A stretch of DNA of 64,000 nt. Source: Micrococcales bacterium (GTDB lineage Bacteria; Actinomycetota; Actinomycetes; S36-B12; UBA10799). The first letter of the stretch is position 1. Each line of letters opens with the position of its first letter. The notes under the pieces were generated by a model. It saw nothing but the letters and a program-made list of their open reading frames with translations, ran no database searches and had not been told where the DNA came from. The position numbers and the translations under genes are program-made. Location: assembly GCA_016719135.1 (NCBI GenBank), contig JADKAV010000001.1, positions 248,001 to 312,000 on the forward strand. Direction: 5' to 3'. Positions 54,769 to 64,000 of this stretch are shown here, piece by piece.

Positions 54769-56841
54769 CTATTCCAGCGATGAGCCCAGCCGCAGGTCGT
54801 GGCACGCGAGCAGGAATTCCGAGGCCGACCACGCCTGATAAGCCTTACCCATGGGCCGGCCGGTCTCGCCGTGGGCCCACTCGTTGAACTCCCACTCGTC
54901 GAAGATCCCGTCCTGGTTCAGCTTGGCCAGTTTGACCAGTTCCTGGTAGGCGATGTGGCGGAATCCCAGCCGCTGGATGAACCGCACCCACTGGGCTCCG
55001 ATGAACGGCCAGATGCCGCCGTTGTGGTAGTGGTGCGGGAGGTTCAGCAGGTTGACGGTGTAATAGGGCCGCCAGTCCGGGTCGCCGGAATGGACCACCG
55101 GGTACAGGTTCTTGACCGGCCACGGGTCGTTGATCCCCACCCCCCACATGAAGCGGAAGGCGATCCGGGCGCGGGCGACATCGAGCACGTTGAACAGCAC
55201 AGCCAGGATGTTTCCGTACACGTCGCAGCGCCAGTTGAAGTCGAACGGCGTGACCTGCGCGAGCAGGTAGCGGGTGTCGCCGACACCGAGTTGCCGCTCG
55301 GTGAACATGGTGCCCGCGCCTTCGTCGCCTTTGGGACGGGTGGTCGGCCAGAAGCGGTCGAGCAGCACCGACTTGATCGTCTGCGACCAGCGCAAGTAGT
55401 CGGCGGCCCGATCGTTCTCACCGGCCAGTTCGAGCATGCGGCCGAACGCGACGTTGGCCCGGTACCACAGCACCTCGTCGACCAGGATGTTGTAGCTGCG
55501 GCCGAACAGATCAGTCCAGTCCCCGGCCTCCGGGATCTCGAGCAGGGCGTCGTTGTTGCTGTCGTGTGCGCTGAGCCAGTTCATCGCGGCCTGCAGACTG
55601 CGCAGGCGCTCGCGCAGGAAACCGACGTCACCGGAATTGCGCACGTACTCGTACATGGCGATGACCGCCCACAGCCCGGAGTCGATCGAGCTGATCCCGC
55701 CAACGCCGGAGTAGTCCGGGATGCCGTCGTCGATACTCACGTTCGCGGGGATCTGTCCGTTCGGGCTCATATGCGTGAACAACGTCTCCAAGGTCCGGCG
55801 CGCGCACTCCCGGATCTCCGGGTCGTCCAGATGCATCGAGCCGACCACCGCGATCGAGCCGTCGCGGGCCCAGACGCTGCGGTAGTTCGCATCGGTCCCG
55901 CTGACCGCGTTGTCCTCCAAGGAACAGGCCGAGAATCCCATCGGCGTGATGTTGCGCTTGAGCGCCTCGAGCGCCTTCGCGTACGCAGTCTCCAACAGCT
56001 CGATGTCTTCGTCCGTCAGTCCGTCGACGTGCTCCTCGTCGAAGATCCGGCGGATCGCAGGATCCATCCGCTCTGGAACTTCCTCATCGAAGTAGTCCGG
56101 AATCTCACCGACCACGCCGTAGTGCTGCAGCCCCTCCAGCACGCCGTCCGCGAAGTGTTCCTGCGCCTGGTAGGTCGGCAGCGCCAAGGTCCGGGCGAAC
56201 AGTTCGGGTTGGGCGTTCTCCACGATGATCCCGCGCACGCCAGGGATCAGGAACATCGCCGAGTCGTTGCCGGTGTCACCGGCGACCACCACTTCCTCGG
56301 CCTTGATCCCGAGCTCATCGATCAGCCAGCGCAACGAGTTGCCCTTGTTGGCCATCTTCGGCAGCACGTCGAGGTCGCGGGCGCTGGAGTAGACGAGGTT
56401 GACGGTCACGCCCTCGGCATTGAGCAAGTCCTCGAGTTGTTGGATCGCCTCGTCCTCGGCCCCCTCGAGGTACCAACTGGACTTGTACCGGTGCTGGAAC
56501 TGCGGCGGCTGACGCACAGCGTTGGTGGCGGCCTGCACGATCGACTCGATCGTCGTTTTGTCCCACCCCTCCTCCATGACCTCCGAGAACTCCTTGAGCA
56601 TCGTCTTGGTCTTGAAGTCGTAGATCATCGTCCCTACCCCACAGATGGCGAAGTCGGGCTCGGGCAGGTCGGTGCTGGCGATGACCTTGACGGTGTCGTT
56701 CAGCAGTCGGCCGGTGGTGTAACACAACAGCGGGCGCTGGTCGTCGGGAAGCGACTCCCACACACGTCTGAACCGAAGGGTCGCGTCGGGTTTGCCGAGC
56801 ATCGTGCCATCGAGGTCGGTGCAGAAAATCCGTACAGTCAT
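54769..56841 (-). CDS. Sucrose-phosphate phosphatase-like HAD domain fused to a glycosidase domain
   Basis: A 690-residue fusion. Residues 1-250 are HAD-IIB: RIFCTDLDGTMLGKPDATLR (nucleophile in DLDGT), LLCYTTGRLLNDTVKVIA, AICGVGTMIYDF and GDTGNDSAMFLIPGVRG, close to sucrose-6-phosphate phosphatases. After a linker, residues about 285-690 form an alpha/alpha-barrel domain like GH100 or the glycogen-debranching C-terminus: SVWARDGSIAVVGSMHLDDP, NGQIPANVSIDDGIPDYSGV, SSIDSGLWAVIAMYEYVRN, GDWTDLFGRSYNILVDEVLW and HNGGIWPFIGAQWVRFI. The ATG at 56841 has AAAGGG upstream. It lies downstream of a sucrose-phosphate synthase-like gene, so phosphatase plus invertase functions are plausible but unproven. 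Confidence 0.82.
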   Translation of the reverse strand: MTVRIFCTDLDGTMLGKPDATLRFRRVWESLPDDQRPLLCYTTGRLLNDTVKVIASTDLPEPDFAICGVGTMIYDFKTKTMLKEFSEVMEEGWDKTTIESIVQAATNAVRQPPQFQHRYKSSWYLEGAEDEAIQQLEDLLNAEGVTVNLVYSSARDLDVLPKMANKGNSLRWLIDELGIKAEEVVVAGDTGNDSAMFLIPGVRGIIVENAQPELFARTLALPTYQAQEHFADGVLEGLQHYGVVGEIPDYFDEEVPERMDPAIRRIFDEEHVDGLTDEDIELLETAYAKALEALKRNITPMGFSACSLEDNAVSGTDANYRSVWARDGSIAVVGSMHLDDPEIRECARRTLETLFTHMSPNGQIPANVSIDDGIPDYSGVGGISSIDSGLWAVIAMYEYVRNSGDVGFLRERLRSLQAAMNWLSAHDSNNDALLEIPEAGDWTDLFGRSYNILVDEVLWYRANVAFGRMLELAGENDRAADYLRWSQTIKSVLLDRFWPTTRPKGDEGAGTMFTERQLGVGDTRYLLAQVTPFDFNWRCDVYGNILAVLFNVLDVARARIAFRFMWGVGINDPWPVKNLYPVVHSGDPDWRPYYTVNLLNLPHHYHNGGIWPFIGAQWVRFIQRLGFRHIAYQELVKLAKLNQDGIFDEWEFNEWAHGETGRPMGKAYQAWSASEFLLACHDLRLGSSLE

Positions 56842-56916
56842 GCGCGCCCTTTCGCTCCATCCCCCGGCACGCACACTAGTCCGCGCCCGGGTCCTGTCGC
56901 CGAGTTGCCGACCGGC

Positions 56917-58227
56917 CTACGAGACGAACGAGTCCGTCAACTGGAAGCTCGGCGTACCGCGCGATTCCACGGCGCTGATCAGTTGCTGCGCGATCCCGGT
57001 CCACGTGAACAACGCGCGCACGCGGTTCGCTCCTTCGCGGTGCAGACGCTCGCGCAACTTCGGATACTTCAATGCCTGCAGTAGAGCGATGCCGAATTCC
57101 TCGCGGTCGGTGGTGTCGGCGTACAGCGCTTGTGCCCCGAAGTAGACCGCTCGCCACAACCCACCGTGGGTGGTCATCACGGTCGGCGCTCCGCAGGCCA
57201 TCGCCTCCACAGCAGTCATCCCGAACGGCTCGTAACGGCTGGACAACGCGAAGACATCGGCCGCGCGGTAGAAGTCGGCCATCTCGTCATCCTCGAGTGA
57301 AGCGGTCAGCTCGACGCGGTCCTCGAGACCGTACCCGCGGATCTTCTCGACGATCTCGTCGAGGATGTCATGGTCGCCGTGGTCGGAGGTCTCCGCACCA
57401 CACGCGATCCGCAGTCTCGCCTCGGGGATGCGCTCGGCCACGACGCTGAAGGCGTCCACCAGCAGGTCGAACCCTTTGTTGCGCGCCAACCGGCCGATCG
57501 AGGCGATCACCAGGCCCTCGTACCCCAGCGTTTCGCGGATGCTCTGACGCGTGGCGCCGCTGACGGGGAAGAACCGGTTGTCGTCGTAGCCCGGGGGGAT
57601 CATCGTGATCCGCTTGGCGGGAACGTCGTAGTGCTCCTTGAGCAGGTCGACCTGCGGCGGCGACGTGGCGATGACCATGTCGCATTCGCGATACAGCGTC
57701 TCCTCGTGGTGGATGCGCCTGCTGAAGTTGTACTGCTTCTCCATCTCCTCGGCGCTCTTGTCGGAGTCCTGCTCCATCTGGTGTTTCTTCCAATACCCCA
57801 AGGAGTGCGGGGTGTGGATGTGCGGCACGTCGAGAACGTTCGCAAGGTGCTGTCCGGCGAGGCCTGCGTCCCAGTAGTGGCTGTTGATGAACTCGTAATC
57901 GAGCCCTTTGTTCTTGATGAAGCGCAGGGCGTTCTCGCCCCATTCCGGGAGTTTCTTGTAGAGGTATTCCTTCGGGATGAACTCCGGGCCGCCGCAGTTC
58001 ATGCGGATGATGCGCACGTCCTCGTCGACGACCTCGATCTGGCGCTGCTTCTCGAAACGACGCGTCCAGATGTCCACCCGGTAGCCGAGTTGGGCCAGTT
58101 TGCGCGACAGCTCAAGGACGAAGACCACCTGGCCGCCGGTGTCAGGAGCCCCCAGCGGGGGTTCGGCTGCCACGTATCCGTGGGTAGAGATCATGGCTAT
58201 CCGTTGCTTGCGGCGCCGGGGGGCCAA
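56917..58227 (-). CDS. Sucrose-phosphate synthase-like GT4 glycosyltransferase
   Basis: A 436-residue retaining GT-B enzyme. N-terminal domain: AMISTHGYVAAEPPLGAPDT and GGQVVFVLELSRKLAQLGYR, with HIHTPHSLGYWKKHQMEQD, the family's sugar-phosphate region. C-terminal domain: VIASIGRLARNKGFDLLVDA and SRYEPFGMTAVEAMACGAPT, the E-x7-E motif that binds the nucleotide sugar. The pattern APDTGGQ...HTPHSLG is typical of sucrose synthases and sucrose-phosphate synthases. The TTG at 58227 is preceded by GAGGTGA; ATG 58194 is an alternative. It precedes the SPP-like fusion by 75 bases, so the two form an operon. The product may be sucrose-6-phosphate or a related glycoside phosphate. Confidence 0.85.
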   Translation of the reverse strand: MAPRRRKQRIAMISTHGYVAAEPPLGAPDTGGQVVFVLELSRKLAQLGYRVDIWTRRFEKQRQIEVVDEDVRIIRMNCGGPEFIPKEYLYKKLPEWGENALRFIKNKGLDYEFINSHYWDAGLAGQHLANVLDVPHIHTPHSLGYWKKHQMEQDSDKSAEEMEKQYNFSRRIHHEETLYRECDMVIATSPPQVDLLKEHYDVPAKRITMIPPGYDDNRFFPVSGATRQSIRETLGYEGLVIASIGRLARNKGFDLLVDAFSVVAERIPEARLRIACGAETSDHGDHDILDEIVEKIRGYGLEDRVELTASLEDDEMADFYRAADVFALSSRYEPFGMTAVEAMACGAPTVMTTHGGLWRAVYFGAQALYADTTDREEFGIALLQALKYPKLRERLHREGANRVRALFTWTGIAQQLISAVESRGTPSFQLTDSFVS

Positions 58228-58504
58228 AACAAATCACCTCGATGAATCGGCGGAAGGCTACGGCCGATATTACCCGGCGGCCGTGGATTCATACACCGGT
58301 TCGGACAATGTGACCGGCGCAGAGGTTGTCCGACAGCGGGGCCCGATTCACGCGCTGCACTGACAGCTACTCACACCCGCAGTCCAACGTCGGATCTGCT
58401 CGGCTGGCCCCAGCCTCCTTTCGAGTACACGCTGCGGAAAGGCATCGCCGAGGCCCGGCTCGCTGGCAGCACTTGACCGCCCTGCGCGGACTACAATCCG
58501 CGGG
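58228..58504. promoter_or_regulatory. Divergent promoter region of the sugar locus
   Basis: A 277-base gap between the divergent glycosyltransferase and glucosidase genes. TACAAT (58492-58497) lies seven bases before the glucosidase ATG, a -10 for a leaderless transcript. The other promoter was not resolved. No clear operator was found. Confidence 0.5.
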
Positions 58505-61147
<2,643 letters not shown>

Positions 61148-61645
61148 GTCGCCGGGGGTGGCCGCAAGATGTTCCTTCGGATTACAGGAGGAAGTCGGTG
61201 TTGGGTCAGTCCGGAGCCGATGTCTTCGGTATCCGGCGGGTCGTTTCCCAACGTGCGGAACCCGCCCGGGCTGGTACCTCGAGCCGAGGCCCGTAGGTTA
61301 ACCCGACTACCCCACTGCATCCAAAGCAAGCCTTCTGGTGAAAATTCGACCAGTGGCTGGTCGAATTTTCACCGAAAGGCAGTTCGGGCCCACTGCGTGC
61401 AGGCGGCCGAAGCCGAGTATCAACTCGCCAAGACAGCCCCCGCTCACTCCCCCAGAAATCCGAAGCGCCATCAAGACGGCGGTCTGCGCGGCCAGATCGC
61501 GTGGAAATACCGTTCGAAAGGGTTGAACCAGGCCAAAGCGCCTACATCTGACGGCAGAACCCTCGCCGGAGGACGTCGATGAGCCCCTTTGTAGGCGGCC
61601 CCTGGAGCAGTCGCACGTTGTCCTCCGGTGTTCCGGCGCCACTTC
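61148..61645. other. Intergenic region between convergent genes, with a hairpin element
   Basis: About 500 bases with no credible gene. It contains a dispersed hairpin element (listed separately) and short readings that only reflect that repeat. No RNA gene was recognised. Confidence 0.6.
61331..61463. repeat. Dispersed hairpin element, copy B
   Basis: A near-perfect hairpin with 23-base arms (61331-61353 and 61357-61379, loop TGG; two mismatched bases, CT opposite TC, near the base). 66 bases later come ACTCCCCC (61446-61453) and AAATCCGA (about 61456-61463). It matches copy A at 25949 in both the hairpin and the trailing motif. Both are in convergent gaps. Confidence 0.8.
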
Positions 61646-62008
61646 CTACCCCAAAAAGCCGGCGCCCAGGTACCACCCGGCGAAAGCGGCCAGCAGACCC
61701 ACGGCCATGCTTGCCCCGACGTTGAGCAGGGCGATCGACCCCGACCCCTGCTCGCCGAGACGCACCGATTCGAACCCGAACGTGCTGAACGTCGTGAAAC
61801 CACCGCAGAAACCCGTGCCCAGCAGCGCCACGAGCTCGTGGGAAGACGCAGCCCCGAGCAGCAGTCCGAGCGCCAAAGATCCGAGCACGTTGATCACGAA
61901 GGTCCCCCACGGGAACACGCTGTCGTGGCGGGACTGGACGAACCTGTCCAGCAGCCAGCGACACGGCGCACCCAGGGCCGCCCCGAGCATCACCAGAGCC
62001 AACGTCAA
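61646..62008 (-). CDS. crcB: Fluoride channel CrcB (Fluc), second subunit
   Basis: A 120-residue, four-helix half of a dual-topology fluoride exporter. Start TTG 62008, overlapping the DUF190 stop (TTGA), gives TLALVMLGAALGAPCRWLLD. Family features: TFVINVLGSLALGLLLG with the asparagine that lines the pore, and GTGFCGGFTTFSTFGFESV with the phenylalanine-box region. Two crcB genes in one operon suit the heterodimeric Fluc pattern of many actinobacteria. It is the last gene of the crcB-DUF190-crcB operon. Confidence 0.9.
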   Translation of the reverse strand: MTLALVMLGAALGAPCRWLLDRFVQSRHDSVFPWGTFVINVLGSLALGLLLGAASSHELVALLGTGFCGGFTTFSTFGFESVRLGEQGSGSIALLNVGASMAVGLLAAFAGWYLGAGFLG

Positions 62009-62346
62009 GGCGTGGCCTGTCCGGCGTACTTGATCACCCGCACAGGGTCCAGGATCACCAGACCCTGGGTGATCAACTCGTCGAGTTCCGGCAGGAACGC
62101 CTCGATCCGCTGCTCGGTGTCCACGATCACGATCGCGACCGGCAGATCCTCCGACAGGCTCAGCAGACGCGTCGTATGCACTCGCGAGGACGCACCGAAT
62201 CCCTCGATCCCGCGCATGACACTGGCTCCGGCCAGACCCGCCGCGTGCGCCCGGTGCACCACCTCGGTGTACACCGGGCGGTGATGCCACTGATCGCTCT
62301 CCCCCACGAAAATGGTCAGCCGCATGGCCGGACCCTGAAGTTTCAT
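62005..62346 (-). CDS. DUF190 protein
   Basis: A 113-residue soluble protein starting MKLQGPAMRLTIFVGESDQW, with the alpha-beta fold of DUF190: AGASVMRGIEGFGASSRVHT and LPVAIVIVDTEQRIEAFLPE. DUF190 proteins occur next to crcB genes and are thought to be PII-like, but have no proven function. Overlaps both crcB genes by four bases (ATGA upstream, TTGA downstream), so the three are co-translated and probably work together in fluoride resistance. Confidence 0.88.
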   Translation of the reverse strand: MKLQGPAMRLTIFVGESDQWHHRPVYTEVVHRAHAAGLAGASVMRGIEGFGASSRVHTTRLLSLSEDLPVAIVIVDTEQRIEAFLPELDELITQGLVILDPVRVIKYAGQATP

Positions 62347-62810
62347 ATGTGCTCCTGTCTGGTCAGTGCCCGTGCCAGCCGGATTCCCGACCAGGCGGCC
62401 GCCAGTCCCACGGCGACACTGGTGAACAAGTAGGTCAACGCGATCGGCACCTGCCCGTCCTGGACGAGTGCACGGGCCTCGGAGGTGTACGCAGAGAAGG
62501 TGGTGAAGCCGCCCAGCACACCGACGGCCAGGAAGGGACGCAGATATCGGTTAGGTGGCCAGACGTCGAGCAGGTAGATCATCAGGGCACCGAGCAGGAA
62601 ACAGCCGACGACGTTCTCCAGGAACGTCGACCACGGGAACAGGTAGTCCGGCGTCGCCTGGCTCAACGAGTAGCGGGCGGCACCCCCGATCGCCCCGCCG
62701 GCTGCGATGGCCAGCAACAGGTCCCAGGTCCGCTCGGCAGCAACGGGTGTCGCCACGTCGAACGGCGAGACCTCCGGGTCGACCGGCAGGTCCGGATCAC
62801 GGTCGTTCAC
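62343..62810 (-). CDS. crcB: Fluoride channel CrcB (Fluc), first subunit
   Basis: A 155-residue CrcB with an acidic N-terminal tail of about 25 residues (MNDRDPDLPVDPEVSPFDVA). Helices: LLLAIAAGGAIGGAARYSLS, then PWSTFLENVVGCFLLGALMI, in which the usual asparagine is present in the VVGC context (LENVVG), and GVLGGFTTFSAYTSEARAL. The GTG at 62810 has GGGAGGGG upstream, and TAGCCT is a possible -10. It lacks a recognisable fluoride riboswitch. First gene of the crcB-DUF190-crcB operon. Confidence 0.9.
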   Translation of the reverse strand: MNDRDPDLPVDPEVSPFDVATPVAAERTWDLLLAIAAGGAIGGAARYSLSQATPDYLFPWSTFLENVVGCFLLGALMIYLLDVWPPNRYLRPFLAVGVLGGFTTFSAYTSEARALVQDGQVPIALTYLFTSVAVGLAAAWSGIRLARALTRQEHI

Positions 62811-62949
62811 TGGCCCCTCCCTGTCCCCCGAGGCTAGTGCCTCGAAAAGGCCTACGCGGCACGTTCCTTACCTGGCGGAGACCGGATCGTGACGCTGTTC
62901 ACCCGGAGCCGGTGTTGATTACCTGGACGAGTCGGGTGACACTGGAACA

Positions 62950-63687
62950 GTGATCGATGCTCTGGCTGCCGCTGTGTTCCTTCTGCCCAGTGAGGATCCG
63001 CCTGCCCCTGAGCCCACGCCCAACGCCACCCAGGTCGTCGAGCCGGACACCGCCAAGGTGGTGAAGAAGGCCCCGCCGATGAAGAAGGTCTACAAGGGCA
63101 CCGCCAAAATCCGCAAGGGGATGCAGGGGCGCTCGGTACTGCGCGTGCAGATGCAACTGAATGGCATCGGCAAACCCGCGCCGATGACCGGGGTCTTCGA
63201 CAAACCGACCGTCAAGGCGTACAAGTCGTTCCAGGACAAGTTCGGCTACTGGCCCACCGGCACCGTGTCGCAGAAGCAGTCGTTGTTGCTCAAGAAGTTG
63301 TACGGCAAAGGTAAGTTGCCCCAAGCATGCATGAGCGGCAAGGTCCTCTGCATCGACAAGACGCAGTCGGTGCTGCGGATGATGGTCAACGGCAAGCAGA
63401 AGCTCGTCACCGACGTACGTTTCGGCTCCGAGCAGACACCGACCCGCAACGGCAAGCACCGCGTCCACTCGAAGATCCGCTACCTGATCAGTGACCTCGC
63501 CGGAACGCCGATGCCCTACTCCGTGTTCTTCAGCGGCGGCCAGGCTGTGCATTTCTCGCCCGGCTTCCGCCGCGACGGCTACAACGGCGCCTCGCTGGGC
63601 TGCGTCAACGTCCGGGTCTACAAGGACGCGCGCACGATCTACCAGAACACCCCGGTCGGCGGCCTGGTGTACGTCTACCGCTCGTAA
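62950..63687 (+). CDS. L,D-transpeptidase with peptidoglycan-binding domain
   Basis: A 245-residue protein. A short hydrophobic N-terminus (MIDALAAAVFLLPSEDPPAP) and proline-rich linker are followed by a PG_binding_1 domain (about 55-115: IRKGMQGRSVLRVQMQLNGI, MTGVFDKPTVKAYKSFQDKF). The YkuD catalytic domain (about 125-245) has the histidine in AVHFSPGFRRDGYN and the cysteine in GASLGCVNVRVYKDARTIYQ. It makes 3-3 crosslinks in peptidoglycan. The GTG at 62950 is the start used; the signal is weak, so the N-terminus could be incomplete. Divergent from the crcB operon. Confidence 0.88.
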   Translation: MIDALAAAVFLLPSEDPPAPEPTPNATQVVEPDTAKVVKKAPPMKKVYKGTAKIRKGMQGRSVLRVQMQLNGIGKPAPMTGVFDKPTVKAYKSFQDKFGYWPTGTVSQKQSLLLKKLYGKGKLPQACMSGKVLCIDKTQSVLRMMVNGKQKLVTDVRFGSEQTPTRNGKHRVHSKIRYLISDLAGTPMPYSVFFSGGQAVHFSPGFRRDGYNGASLGCVNVRVYKDARTIYQNTPVGGLVYVYRS

Positions 63688-63729
63688 CCTCCGCGCACCG
63701 ACCCATGACCCACGGGGAACAATAGGCCC

Positions 63730-64000
63730 GTGCGGCGCGCGAGTTTCCTGGTCGACTTCGGCCTGATCGCTACGTGCGCACTGATCGCGGCGCTGCTTGA
63801 GCAGGATGCCAACTGGGATCAACTCCAGTACCACTTCTGGTACCCGTGGCAACTGCTCCACGGTGGCTTCACCGATCCGGATCTGTACGGCGGTCGCTTC
63901 CAGAACCCGCTGCCGCAGGTGCCGTTCTTCCTGCTCGCAGATTCGCTGAATCCGCAGGTCGCTCAGGCACTGCTTGGCGCGATGGCTGGTGTCGCGGCGG
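63730..64000 (+). CDS. Membrane protein, 5' part only
   Basis: A reading from GTG 63730 that runs off the window. It encodes a first transmembrane helix (FLVDFGLIATCALIAALLEQ), then DANWDQLQYHFWYPWQLLHG and PDLYGGRFQNPLPQVPFFLL. This resembles the opening of hypothetical multi-pass membrane proteins of the glycosyltransferase-87/39 type, with a D-x4-YH motif after helix 1. Too short to assign a function. The family is guessed from the initial motif only. Confidence 0.6.
   Translation, partial: MRRASFLVDFGLIATCALIAALLEQDANWDQLQYHFWYPWQLLHGGFTDPDLYGGRFQNPLPQVPFFLLADSLNPQVAQALLGAMAGVAA

Noticed and set aside
54799..57084. A 761-residue plus-strand reading across the SPP-like fusion
   Set aside because: Antisense shadow of a gene with clear HAD and glycosidase motifs. 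It shows no domain of its own.
62811..62949. Fluoride riboswitch before the crcB operon
   Set aside because: The conserved riboswitch elements were not found on reading the minus strand.

Overview
The window is high-G+C DNA from an actinobacterium. The evidence is gene content and order: a rex-hemA-hemC-hemD-hemB block with a Rv0502-type acyltransferase, a GalE2-like reductase, a 32-residue bS22 peptide, proC and a Ppx/GppA phosphatase nearby, and a radA-disA-mutY-clpC block. Both sets have counterparts in mycobacteria (roughly Rv0496-Rv0512 and Rv3585-Rv3596). GTG and TTG starts, 4-bp stop/start overlaps and start codons 6-8 bases after a TANNNT hexamer (apparent leaderless transcripts) are frequent. 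The genus cannot be named from the sequence alone. No rRNA, tRNA, phage, insertion sequence or CRISPR array was seen.

Layout. 0-8 kb: the 5' part of hemL, a toxin-antitoxin pair with a YefM-like operator, a FadA/FadB beta-oxidation pair, a Kef-type antiporter, a small lipoprotein and a DUF2510 membrane protein. 8-14 kb: a sphingosine-phosphate-lyase-like PLP enzyme translationally coupled to an FGGY kinase, then DUF309, membrane and DUF3054 proteins. 14-20 kb: a thiamine ABC transporter under a TPP riboswitch, a PQ-loop protein, a 19-bp-period inverted repeat array, then a CsoR-type operator before a CPVC membrane protein and a TDT exporter. 20-26 kb: an FtsX-type permease, an OatA-like acyltransferase and a Vgb-like propeller gene. 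26-37 kb: heme biosynthesis with rex, an acyl-CoA ligase, a HAD phosphatase, PlsC-like and GalE2-like genes, bS22 and AcuC. 38-47 kb: proC, a P-type ATPase, PPK2, proline dehydrogenase, a TetR regulator, a TIM-barrel protein and Ppx. 47-55 kb: radA, disA, mutY, a second 19-bp-period array, and clpC. 55-61 kb: a sucrose-phosphate synthase-like glycosyltransferase, an SPP-like phosphatase fused to an alpha/alpha-barrel glycosidase, and a divergent GH63-like glucosidase. 61-64 kb: a CrcB-DUF190-CrcB operon, an L,D-transpeptidase and the start of a membrane protein.

Two points matter for any user. First, about fifteen single-base indels break or locally scramble nearly every gene between 24.8 and 37.3 kb, including essential ones (hemA, plsC-like), while the flanking 50 kb looks clean. 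This is more likely a sequence-quality problem than gene decay. Second, two families of dispersed palindromic elements sit in the intergenic regions and are not explained by the genes: a 3+3 array of GTTGGA/TCCAAC at exact 19-base spacing (three copies), and a hairpin with 23-base arms found between convergent genes (two copies).

The most interesting functional units are the putative sucrose synthesis/hydrolysis locus at 54.8-61.1 kb, the Phd/HicB-hybrid antitoxin with its toxin at 1.2-2.1 kb, and the CsoR-type promoter at 18.47 kb.
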